Origin: Ichthyophis bannanicus
Lineage: Eukaryota; Chordata; Amphibia; Gymnophiona; Ichthyophiidae
Assembly: GCA_033557465.1 (NCBI GenBank)
Contig: CM066032.1
Span: 56,952,955 to 57,016,954 of the forward strand
Length of the DNA stretch: 64,000 nucleotides
Direction of reading: 5' to 3'
Shown one piece after another: positions 46,505 through 56,700 of the stretch. The notes beneath the pieces were generated by a model that did no database searches, was not told the DNA's origin, and saw only the letters and a list, made by a program, of their open reading frames with translations. The number at the start of each line of letters is the position of its first letter. Within the stretch, counting starts at the first letter, position 1. Position numbers and translations under genes: made by a program.

Positions 46505-47187
46505 AGACACTGTATCCACACCAACCAGTGCAGGGGACCTTCTGCATAGTGTTATCTCTGCATGTTTCTGCAGGTAGTTTCTTTTGAATTCTCTCTGTGT
46601 TCATGTGCCTCTGCTACCTGTTAGCATATCCTCATTGTGTATTTGTCGATTGTTTAGGGTTACATTGTTGCAGCTTTGATTCCTATATCAGGCATTATGT
46701 GACAGCTGTAACATAACTTTCGATATGTGTTTTTACACTTTCAACATTTTAACAACATATGCTGTTTTCATTTGTGTGCCTCCTGTGTTGCCAGATATAT
46801 ATGTTTTGAGGAACAGATCATGATTGATGTGTGTTGGTCCCTCATCATGCACCACCTACTGTCTACATGCACATATATGTAAGTAACACATTTGGGTCAT
46901 GCAGCAGCATGTGGGGGGTGGGGGCCTAATGCATACTGCACACCATGCACCTGATGCACATTATCTCTCCTGCCCATCATTTGTAGACCGGCCAGTGACC
47001 TTTCTATAGGATGTGGGTTGCTGGCCTGCTAAATGTGTTTTCCATCTTTCACCTGGGATCGACTCACCTTGATATTATGATGGTGGTATCTACCCTATCT
47101 GTGATGATTAACCCAAATAAAAATATGTGTTTGACGTACATTTGTCTCTGCTGCTGCTTGATCACGCTGACAAAAATGCAATGTGAT
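46505..47187. other. unassigned sequence
   Basis: TG-rich with no coding signal. It lies between the LTR and the SINE. Probably a continuation of 42293-42704 before insertion of the LTR. Confidence 0.3.
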
Positions 47188-47338
47188 GTGTGCCCTTGAG
47201 ACAGTCCTGACTCCTGGCAATGGAGGGTTAAGTTACTTGCCCAAGGCCACAAGGAGTGCTAGTGGGAATTGAACCCTGGTTGCTTAGTTACCAAGCCAGT
47301 GTTCTAAACACAAGGCTACTCCTCCACTCCTTGATCAC
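47188..47338 (-). mobile_element. tRNA-derived SINE
   Basis: Minus strand: 'GGAGTGGAGGAGTAGCC' start, A-box-like 'TAGCCTTGTG', B box 'GGGTTCAATTCCC', then the CORE-like 'TTGGGCAAGTAACTTAACC' and the tail 'CAGGAGTCAGGACTG'. The tail and centre match 3945-4090. Confidence 0.7.
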
Positions 47339-47430
47339 CCTGACGCTTGTATTTACTGATTTACTGGTCATGTACATGGCCCACCTGTGCTCACATCCTT
47401 GTACGGTGGCAGCTGTCTTATCTGCCAGCC

Positions 47431-48270
47431 AGGCGCCGACATCCAGGAGCCCCCACCACCACCAGCAGCTCTCCCCTTCCTGGGGATCGAGCCACCGGCA
47501 GCAGCAGGGGCCTGCTGACTCCCGACGCCCAATCCGGGCCCAGCAAGGGACGTTTAAACTTCGCGCCTTCAGGCGCCGACATCCAGGAGCCCCCACCACC
47601 ACCAGCAGCTCTCCCCTTCCCGGGGATCGAGCCACCGGCAGCAGCAGGGGCCTGCTGACTCCCGACGCCCAATCCGGGCCCAGCAAGGGACGTTTAAACT
47701 TCGCGCCTTCAGGCGCCGACATCCAGGAGCCCCCACCACCACCAGCAGCTCTCCCCTTCCCGGGGATCGAGCCACCGGCAGCAGCAGGGGCCTGCTGACT
47801 CCCGACGCCCAATCCGGGCCCAGCAAGGGTCGTTTAAACTTCGCGCCTTCAGGCGCCGACATCCAGGAGCCCCCACCACCACCAGCAGCTCTCCCCTTCC
47901 CGGGGATCGAGCCACCGGCAGCAGCAGGGGCCTGCTGACTCCCGACGCCCAATCCGGGCCCAGCAAGGGACGTTTAAACTTCGCGCCTTCAGGCGCCGAC
48001 ATCCAGGAGCCCCCACCACCACCAGCAGCTCTCCCCTTCCCGGGGATCGAGCCACCGGCAGCAGCAGGGGCCTGCTGACTCCCGACGCCCAATCCGGGCC
48101 CAGCAAGGGACGTTTAAACTTCGCGCCTTCAGGCGCCGACATCCAGGAGCCCCCACCACCACCAGCAGCTCTCCCCTTCCCGGGGATTGAGCCACCGGCA
48201 GCAGCAGGGGCCTGCTGACTCCCGACGCCCAATCCGGGCCCAGCAAGGGACGTTTAAACTTCGCGCCTTC
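47431..48270 (+). promoter_or_regulatory. six 140-bp tandem units: LINE 5' UTR promoter array
   Basis: Units start at 47431, 47571, 47711, 47851, 47991 and 48131, nearly identical (a few single-base changes), beginning AGGCGCCGACATCC and ending CTTCGCGCCTTC. The array leads into the GC-rich LINE 5' module at 48271, so it is the 5' UTR monomer array of a plus-strand LINE, analogous to mouse L1 monomers. Frames across it are repeat artefacts. Confidence 0.75.
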
Positions 48271-48590
48271 AGGCGCGCCCGCGACTGGCGGGCCCGCGCC
48301 TGAGGGCCTCGCCAGAGGGCCCTTTGGCGTGGCCCTTAGGCGTTGGCACTTCGAAAAACCCCAAGAATCAACAAGATCTATGTCTAGTTGGGACACATTT
48401 CCACGTTGGTTCTGATCCCTTTCCTGAACCGCAAGTATTACGTAATGCCATGCTAATATTCTACATTTACATGTGTCAATGTATTTTACATTGCTAGATT
48501 GTACATCTACATGTTTCAGTGCTGATTTCATACTATTGCTAGTATCACTCAACTGCTAGACCTTATTTTGTTACCAATAATACATTCGCA
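48271..48590 (+). promoter_or_regulatory. LINE 5' UTR: GC module and AT-rich part
   Basis: GC module 48271-48345 as at 42058-42125, followed by AT-rich 5' UTR including TACTA-TTGC-TAGTA (48531-48544). This AT-rich part resembles 53285-53360 upstream of the plus-strand ORF. It stops where the tail of the minus-strand LINE begins (48591). Confidence 0.6.
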
Positions 48591-48628
48591 TTATTTATTT
48601 ATTTATTTTATTTAATACACATTTATAT

Positions 48629-48656
48629 ACCGCATCTTCCATAGATCAGTTGCGGT
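48629..48656 (-). other. LINE 3'-terminal hairpin
   Basis: ACCGCA and TGCGGT form a 6-bp stem with a longer loop on the sense strand. Same position as in the other LINE copies. Confidence 0.65.
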
Positions 48657-48796
48657 TTACATAGAACAACACTTAACAACGCAAGTTGTTTTACAAGGAA
48701 CGTCAATATAATATAATTAACCGAATATAAGTTTACAAGGACGTCATAATATAATTCTAACAATGTGAACAAAACATAACAGAATAAACTATTTAC

Positions 48797-48858
48797 AGAT
48801 ATATATATATATATATAGATGTGTATACACACATAAAATATATATACATATACACACA

Positions 48859-48898
<40 letters not shown>

Positions 48899-48930
48899 CG
48901 CATATGCCTGCATATACACATACATACACC
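48797..48930. repeat. AT/AC microsatellite
   Basis: Alternating TA and CA dinucleotides in the LINE 3' UTR. Confidence 0.9.
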
Positions 48931-49030
48931 TATGGGAGTAAAAGGGCATAAGATGTGGGGTTATCAAGGGGCGTAACTAAAGGAGCTGTGTTGAGTGAAA
49001 GAATTTTAATTGGAACATCCAGAAGCCTGT

Positions 49031-52000
49031 TTAACCTTTATCTAAAGCAGGTGGGAGAGTCTCTGTGTTGTTATAGTATTTGGTGAACAGATGAGTTTTC
49101 AAATTTTTGCGGAGTTCCGTGATCTCAGTTAGTGTTCGTAGCTCCTCGGGGAGGGAATTCCAGATGGTGGGGGCTACGTGGGAAAATGCTCTGTGGTTTG
49201 TTGATTTGTGAGCTCTTGTGTAATCTTTTGGGGTTTTTAGTTTGTTTAATTGGCCTTTTCTTTGTGTAGGTTTAGGTGGTTCTTTGTGTATTAGGTTGCA
49301 TAGAGTGGTTGGAGCTAAATCGTATAAGGCTTTGAATGAAGTAATTATTATTTTGTAAATTATTCTGCTTTGAATTGGAAGCCAATGAAGTGAAGCTAGT
49401 ATTGGGGTTATGTGTTGGAATGAGTTAACTTTCAATATAATTCTTGCAGCTGCATTTTGTGCTAATTGAATTCGTTTGATGTTTTGTTTTGATATGCCCA
49501 TGAATATTATATTGGCAAAATCAAAGTGAGGAGTTATAGTGGCCTGGATTATATTAATGAAATCTTGTGAGAATACAAGCGGACGTAGTTGTTTGAGCGT
49601 TTTTAGTTTGAAGTAAATTTTCTTTATCGTATTGCTGATGTGAGTTTCCATAGTGAGATGTGTGTCTAGTATAACGCCTAGATATCTTATTTCATTTTTT
49701 ATTTTAATTTCCTGATTTTGGAGTCTTATGTGTGTTGGTGGGATATATGATTTGTTTTTGGTCACAATTAAGACTTCTGTTTTAGCGTGATTTATGTGGA
49801 GGTTTTGAGCTTTAAGCCAAGTTGTGATTTCATTATAGCAGTCCGATAGGAGTTGAAGCGGTAGATTGGGTATTGTGAATGGAATGTACATCATGATATC
49901 ATCTGCATATAGATGATATTGTACTCCAAATTTTTTGAATATTTTGCAGATGGGTTTTATATAAATATTGAAAAGTAGAGCTGATAATGCTGAGCCTTGT
50001 GGTAATCCTATTTCTTGTTTGTATGTGGTGGAGGTTTGGTTCCCAATTCTTACATTTTGTGTTCTGTTGTTTAGGTAGGATGAGAACCATTTGTGTACTA
50101 TGGAGCTTAAACCTATTTGTCTCAAGTTGTTGAGCATTATTGTATGGTGTACGCTATCAAACGCCGCTGATATATCAATATAAAGAAGTATGAAAGCCTG
50201 CTTTTGGTTGTCAATGCCTCTTAGAAGCGCATCTAATAGAACTGTAAGGAGTGATTCCACTCCGTGGCGGGGGCGAAAGCCATATTGTTGCTCATCAAGC
50301 GGGTAAGATGAGTCTAGGAAATCTTGTGTCTGAAGTTGGACCACTTTTTCAATTATTTTAGCTAAGAATGGGATGCTGGATATGGGTCTATATGATGTTG
50401 GGGATGTTTTATCGAGTTTGCTATTCTTAAGAATTGGGCGGATTTGTGCATGTTTGAGTGATGATGGGAGGTAACCTTGAGTTAGTGAGAGGTTAACTAT
50501 TGAGAGGATGTAGGGTAATAAAATTGGCAGTGTGTTTTTTATCCATGTTACTGGACATGGGTCTAGATAAGAAGTTGTAGTGTTTAGGCTAGTGATGATG
50601 TTTTTTAGTGTCTCTTTAGTTATGGGATGAAAGTCTGTCCATTCATCTGATGGCTGGAGGGATGTGTTAATGGGGACTATAATCATTGATGGTGTTTTTG
50701 CCTTGTTTTGATAATGACAAGCTAAAGTTTGTACTGTGATGTCTGTAATTTCAGTGCCTGAAGTTTGTGGGTTGGTTAGGTTTCTGACCATGGAGAATAA
50801 CTCTCTTGGTCTATTGTAAGATTTAGACAAAATTTCGGAGTAGTATTCTTTCTTTGTGCTGTCTAGGGTTTCTTTGTATTTAATAAGGTAGTTGTTGTAT
50901 ATTTCTTTGTGTATTGTCAGTTTAGATTTGCGCCATGTGAATTCTAATTTTCTAAGATTCCTTTTCATTTGTTTTAGAGTAGTATTGAACCAGGGTTTGG
51001 TGTTAGACTTAGAGTAGAAGCTCTTTTTATTTGTATGATTAATTTTGGCTGCGTTGTTAATGGTTTCATACCAGTTTTTGACAGTATCATCCAGGTTCGT
51101 TGGAGATGATAACAGGTGTGGGACTGTTAAGTCAATGAATTCAGTGTTATTAAACTTTTTAAATCTTGTAGTTGGGATAGCTCTAGTGGAGTTATTATTG
51201 CTAGTGACAGGATATGTGATGTTGAATTTGACAATATAGTGATCCGACCAGGGTATCTGTGTACATTCTATAGCATCTGGGTTGGTAAGTTCAAAGAGAG
51301 AATTAGGTAGAAGGACAATATCGAGTGTTCCACCTTTGGTGTGAGTTGATTTGTTTATTATTTGGTGGTAGTCCATGTCCGAAATAGCGTCAAAGAATAG
51401 TTTGGAGTCTAGTGTTGGTAGCGAGGGGAGATTAAAGTCGCCTAGCATGATTATAGGGTGTTGATCGGAGGAAGAGCTGAGTAGTGCAATAAAAGAATCA
51501 AGGCAGTCTGCTTTTTGGTCTGGGGGTCTATAGACTAGACAGAGTTTCAGGAGTCCAATTTTTATAAGTAGAGAGTCTATATTGTTCGAGATGTTTGATT
51601 GGATTATTTTGGCATTTAATTCTTTTTTTGTCATCATTAATACTCCTCCGCCTCTTTTATTATTTCTATGTTTGTAGAATGTGTCATAATTTTCGTTATC
51701 CAGTTGATTTAGGTAGACTGAATCAGTCTCTGAGAGCCAGGTTTCAGTGACACATAATATGTCTGGCTTTAAATCAGATATTAGGTCATTAAATATGGGA
51801 AGTTTGTTTTTCATCGATCGTGCATTGATAAGTATGCATGTAAGAGATGTTAAGTTGTTGGTACATGTTTCCTTAGGCGTTTGACGTAAGTTTGTATGTT
51901 TTATTTGAATTAGTCTATGGAAATTTGTTCTAGGAATGTTATATGTATAAGTGTGTCCTATATGATAGTTGTTGCGGGTACGTGTATGAATTATAGGTAT

Positions 52001-52108
52001 TGTTTTGTGACTTTTGCTATCTAAGCTTAAAGTTAGGTCGAAGATTAATATTGTTAAAACTATACAAATGTATGATAGTTTCATTAGTGTGGTATTTGTG
52101 CATAGCAT
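49031..52108 (-). CDS. L2-like LINE ORF2: endonuclease-reverse transcriptase
   Basis: Intact frame of 1,025 codons from the first ATG (52108). A second ATG at 52084 (residue 9) gives an even more typical signal peptide: Lys, a ~15-residue Leu/Ile core and a Ser-rich end. It is followed by 'HKTIPIIHTR' (about 35-44). The endonuclease has N95 (NARS), E122 (TETWL), 'LGDFN' at 222-226 and S-D-H at 288-290. The RT has 'YIDISAAFDSVHH' (D645), 'GLPQGSALSALLFNIYI' and YADD 734-737. The C-terminal domain contains 'LHWLPIQSRIIYK'. The protein is clearly diverged from the other two LINE proteins, so it is a separate subfamily. All catalytic motifs are intact. Confidence 0.9.
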   Translation of the reverse strand: MLCTNTTLMKLSYICIVLTILIFDLTLSLDSKSHKTIPIIHTRTRNNYHIGHTYTYNIPRTNFHRLIQIKHTNLRQTPKETCTNNLTSLTCILINARSMKNKLPIFNDLISDLKPDILCVTETWLSETDSVYLNQLDNENYDTFYKHRNNKRGGGVLMMTKKELNAKIIQSNISNNIDSLLIKIGLLKLCLVYRPPDQKADCLDSFIALLSSSSDQHPIIMLGDFNLPSLPTLDSKLFFDAISDMDYHQIINKSTHTKGGTLDIVLLPNSLFELTNPDAIECTQIPWSDHYIVKFNITYPVTSNNNSTRAIPTTRFKKFNNTEFIDLTVPHLLSSPTNLDDTVKNWYETINNAAKINHTNKKSFYSKSNTKPWFNTTLKQMKRNLRKLEFTWRKSKLTIHKEIYNNYLIKYKETLDSTKKEYYSEILSKSYNRPRELFSMVRNLTNPQTSGTEITDITVQTLACHYQNKAKTPSMIIVPINTSLQPSDEWTDFHPITKETLKNIITSLNTTTSYLDPCPVTWIKNTLPILLPYILSIVNLSLTQGYLPSSLKHAQIRPILKNSKLDKTSPTSYRPISSIPFLAKIIEKVVQLQTQDFLDSSYPLDEQQYGFRPRHGVESLLTVLLDALLRGIDNQKQAFILLYIDISAAFDSVHHTIMLNNLRQIGLSSIVHKWFSSYLNNRTQNVRIGNQTSTTYKQEIGLPQGSALSALLFNIYIKPICKIFKKFGVQYHLYADDIMMYIPFTIPNLPLQLLSDCYNEITTWLKAQNLHINHAKTEVLIVTKNKSYIPPTHIRLQNQEIKIKNEIRYLGVILDTHLTMETHISNTIKKIYFKLKTLKQLRPLVFSQDFINIIQATITPHFDFANIIFMGISKQNIKRIQLAQNAAARIILKVNSFQHITPILASLHWLPIQSRIIYKIIITSFKALYDLAPTTLCNLIHKEPPKPTQRKGQLNKLKTPKDYTRAHKSTNHRAFSHVAPTIWNSLPEELRTLTEITELRKNLKTHLFTKYYNNTETLPPALDKG

Positions 52109-52262
52109 TTTAAATGAGGTGTTGTTGGAAGAGCTAAGCAATGAAATACCAATGTAGAATAGTATGAGTGAATAAATCACTGAAACGTAGTGTTATGTAG
52201 AAGGTTGGGGGAGAGCAGCTGGACACTGTATTGAGCCTAATTATGTGAGGTTGTTTAATAGC

Positions 52263-52634
52263 TACTGGCAACAGTAGATATCAAGAGCTTCTGAAAATTG
52301 AGGCGGTGCTACTGGTAAGTTAGTGAATTGTATGATCGTATAGTCTACTGTACTTATTGAAATATACTATTGACAACAGTAATGGCTACTATTAGCAACA
52401 TAAACTACTAGCATAGAATTGAATACAGTAATGAATTGCTACAGACAACTGTACTTCTTGCGGATATACAACTAGCAACATTTATGAGGCTACTGCTAAC
52501 AAATTACTAAAGCAGAATGATTACTACTTGCTGCAGTATACAAATGTAGGATCACAACTAGTTACTGACGACAGTACTGATTGATGATTTACTAAATACT
52601 CTAGTTATATGTGGGGGAGCTACTGACAACAGTA
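52263..52634 (-). promoter_or_regulatory. TACTG-N4-CAGTA motif cluster in LINE 5' UTR
   Basis: Exact 5-4-5 inverted repeats at 52263-52276, 52563-52576 and 52621-52634, with a near match at about 52366. The same motif occurs at 53263-53276, 53422-53435 and 53470-53483 upstream of the plus-strand ORF. Confidence 0.55.
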
Positions 52635-52914
52635 TTTAGAGTGTATCTAGATGATAAAACATATAGCAATTAACACAAACACCTACAACAGTTTAGCAGA
52701 TTAATTATAGTGGTATGATAAAATTGGTATATTGGGCTGTTAAGAGTCAGAAATAGAGTTTGCTAAGGGTATACTTGCAGTTGTGACAGATCTGCGAAGA
52801 GATGAAATACGCGAGCTCAACCCTGGGGGAGCTCAGCTGTACTTGGTTGTTGATGCTGGTTTCACGTTAACTGTTTCTCCGGTGTTGCCGTGTGGGAGGA
52901 GTAGCCTATTTGCC

Positions 52915-52995
52915 TTAGCCTAAGGGCCGTGCCAAAGGGCCCTCTTGCGCGGCCCTCAGGCGCGGGCCCGCAAGGCGCGGGTGCGCCTGATCGCG
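52915..52995 (-). promoter_or_regulatory. GC-rich LINE 5' module
   Basis: The reverse complement reads 'GCGCCTGAGGGCCGCGC', then 'GGGCCCTTTGGCACGGCCC'. Same module as 42058-42125 and 48271-48345. Confidence 0.6.
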
Positions 52996-53262
52996 CTCCT
53001 TTTTAAAAGCAGAGCTGTGCCGCGATTGGGCAGTGGTGAACGCTGATGGTCTGGAAGGCTTCCTGCACGATAGCTCTGAGGAAGCACGTGTGCAGAATAG
53101 CTTGCTGAATCAGCTGTTCGTCCCTCCGGTGAGCTCCTCTGCGATGGTGAGTGACCCGACTGGTCTGCTGCTTTAGCGGTTGGTCTCCGGGCAGGGAGAG
53201 GGTTCTCTGGCGATGGTGCAGCTGTATCAGTGCTAATCAGTGCTAATCAGTGCTAATCTTAC

Positions 53263-53483
53263 TACTGTAGCCAGTAGCAATTGACTGCCAGATTTTACAT
53301 TATATGTATCAATGCTAATCTCATACTATTGCTAGTATCACTCAACTGTTATTTTGTTACCAAAAACCCATTTTCATGCATCAGTGCTAATCCTACTACT
53401 GACAACTGTGCCATACCTCATTACTGTTGCCAGTAATCCATCCTTACCCAAAAAGTGTGAACTTATTATTACTGTTGACAGTA
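53263..53483 (+). promoter_or_regulatory. TACTG-N4-CAGTA motif cluster in LINE 5' UTR
   Basis: TACTG-TAGC-CAGTA, TACTG-TTGC-CAGTA and TACTG-TTGA-CAGTA at 53263, 53422 and 53470, plus TACTA-TTGC-TAGTA at 53324. Likely binding sites of a dimeric factor; function is inferred. Confidence 0.5.
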
Positions 53484-53728
53484 TTTACTCTGTTTTGTTC
53501 TTTGCTGAGTGTCACATTGTCTCATTATCCGCTGACGGACACAGTGCTTCATTGCTTGCTCGATACTGTACTATTCCTGTCTTATATGCTGCCACATTGT
53601 TCCAAATACCTACTCTTCGCCAGACAGTAAGTGTATACACTGCGGATAGCTAGCACATTAGTCAATACCGATCCCACTAATTACCCAGCAACAAACAGCT
53701 CACATACTAGTTCACAAAATATCACAAG

Positions 53729-56700
53729 ATGCACCCACTTCTAGCCTTGGCATGTCTACACCTAGCCTCCTGGATCCCCCTTACAGCCCAAGCTTTTCAC
53801 ACATACACTAACCACATCCCAATACTCCACAGTGACGGGAAAAGATGGACGGAGAATCACCAACACCTCCTAAGAGAACCCAAAGACACGCCTTACTCAC
53901 ATTTATTACACATCCCACTTCAACATATCAAGAAGTCACATTTGGACCGTCAGCAACACCATCAAGCCCTGAAGTGTGCACTCATCAACGCAAGATCAAT
54001 ACGTACAAAATGGCCAATAATTACCGATCTGGTCACGACCCATAATCTCGATATCATCATGATCACAGAAACTTGGCTATCAGAATCTGACAACGCAATC
54101 ATCAACCAGATGTTACCCACAGGTTTTTCAGTCCACACATGCCATAGAACCAATCAGAGAGGAGGAGGAACACTCATTCTTGTCAAAACTTGCCTAGGCT
54201 TCCAGATGTGCAACTCAACCAGCACAGTCCACCTGGACTCCCTCACCATAACAAATAACACCTGCACAATCAACCTACTGTACCGAGCACCAACACCATC
54301 CTCCGAGGATCTTGCAACGATAATGGGCCTCGCCTGCAACTCAAACAGACCACGATCCCAGAACTGGATCCTAGGTGATTTCAACCTGCCTACGTTACAT
54401 GAATCTCAAGCCTCTGCTTTCCTAGAAGCGTTACAAGATCTAGGATACGAGCAGCTAGTCATTAATCCCACCCACGTCAAGGGAAACAAACTTGACCTGA
54501 TCTTTGCCCCACAGACGGATAAGGATTCCACCCCACTAATACCACCAACCATAACTCCTGTACCATGGTCCGAACACAGCCTGATCCAATTCCAGATACC
54601 TATTAACACACACAATAAAAACTCCAACAAAACCAACACTGCTCACGAACCCCCTTTGAAGCGCTTCCGCCCCTTTAATAAAGAAGAGCTTCGAGAGAAG
54701 ATCCTCCCACTCCTCAACAACATACCACATGACCTAGATGCATTGGTGTCCACCTGGGACGAGAGCCTCAAGACCATTGCATGCATACCAGCCACAAATA
54801 AAACAAAAACAAAGAAACGAGATCACGCACCATGGTATACCAAAGATCTCCGAGACTCACTCAAGTGCCTGCGCAGGCTCGAGAGAAGATGGCGTCGGTC
54901 TCACTCTACGGAAGCACAAGATACTTACATCGCTCACCTAAGAGTACACCGTGATGAATTAACAAAAAAGCGGAAACAATATCATTCCGACATCTTGAAG
55001 CGGTCAATAAACAAGCCCCACGACCTCTTCAATATAGTGAAATCTCTCATAAGAGAACCTCCTGCAGACCAGTCACAGATGCCGCACCCTCAGGCATACT
55101 CCAACTATTTACAGTCAAAAATGGTCCAGACTACTACATCTGCAACCAACTACCTACAACCTGAAGTGACCCAGGCTGGTACAACCTCGAACTCCGCAGA
55201 AAACAACTCTCAGCATACCTTCCCCCAACCATCACCACTATACAAATTTGAAAAAATATCACGCAGAGAGATTGAAGACACCATCGCTGCAATCAACCCT
55301 ACTACCGCACCCAATGACCCATGCCCTGCTTTATGGATAAAGGAGTTACGATGTGACTTAAGCCAATATCTGAGCAAATTAATAAACCAATCTCTTACAA
55401 CCGGATCGTTTCCACAAAGTCTGAAACAAACATCCATCAGACCACTGCTAAAAAATAACAAGCTGGACCCATCGAAAGTGGAGTCATACAGACCAATTTC
55501 AAGTATCCCCATGCTTGCCAAAGTAATCGAAAAGTTAGTACAGCGCCAAATCCAACAGCATATTGATACTGAAGCCCCACTTGATCCTTCCCAGCATGGG
55601 TTCAGAGAAGCACATGGGGTTGAAACCCTCCTCACCAACCTATTTGACCATCTAGTCTCTGGAACCGACAAAATTCATCAAGGATTCGCCCTCATATTCC
55701 TCGACATTGCGGCGGCTTTCGACTCGGTGAATCACGAGATACTCATTCAACGCCTCAGCGAGAAAGGAATCCAGGGAACAGCCTTAAAGTGGTGCAAGTC
55801 ATACCTGACTAATAGATGGCAACACGTAAGGTCAGGCTCCACAACCTCCGAACCATTTTTACAAAACCAGGGTGTACCACAGGGCTCGTCACTATCTGCA
55901 TTGATGTTTAACATCTACATGCAGCCCATATGTGCCCTAGCACGTTCATTCAAGGTCAACTGTTTAGCCTACGCAGATGACATCCTCCTATACATCCCAT
56001 TTAGGTCCAACCAACCGGACCTCTCCCCTCTAACAAGATGTTTTGAGGCAGTAGCAGAATGGTTCAGCACACAAAACATGAGAATCAACTACAGTAAAAC
56101 AGATGTCCTTTTCATCTCAAGGAACCAGGATTTCACCCCTCCACTCTCTTTAAAAATCGGCAACACAGAACTGAAAACCAAACCCACAATCCGCTACCTT
56201 GGCGTTACACTGGATCAACACCTGGATCTGAAAACCCACATAAAAAACACAGTAAAAACAGTTTACATGAAAATAAAGACCTTAAAACATCTCCGACCGC
56301 TACTCGACTTCAGCGACTACCGATCGATCTATCAGGCATTAATATTACCTCATTTCGACTATGCCAACGTAATTCTACACGGTCTCCCTCAAGCAACGCT
56401 AGCTCCCCTCCAGCTTGCAATGAACACTGCTGCAAGAGTACTAACAGGGGCTTCACGGAGAGAGCACATAATGCCAGTACTGATGAACCTCCATTGGTTA
56501 CCGGTTCAAGCAAGAACCCTCCACAAAGTTCTAACCTTAACTTTCAAGGCCTCAAACGCTCTGACCCCCACAGCCCTCAGCAAGATGATACATAGAGTAC
56601 CACAGAACAGAAATAGAAGACCCATGATGCAAAACACCCTAGAGGTCCCAAAAGTAATAACAAAATGCACAAGAACAACAACAAATAGGGCCTTTACGAT

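Larger units (their letters stand above)
48591..53010 (-). mobile_element. full-length L2-like LINE (copy 2)
   Basis: Minus-strand order: GC module (52995-52915), AT-rich 5' UTR with TACTG-N4-CAGTA motifs, long ORF, 3' UTR with an AT/AC microsatellite (48797-48930), hairpin (48629-48656) and tail (48615-48591). It appears inserted in the 5' UTR of the plus-strand LINE. The exact 5' border is uncertain (53000-53220). Confidence 0.8.

Noticed and set aside
47288..48552. Repeated 127-187-codon Gly/Ala-rich frames on the minus strand
   Set aside because: They are readings of the 140-bp tandem unit; the unit length is not a multiple of 3, so frames change between units.
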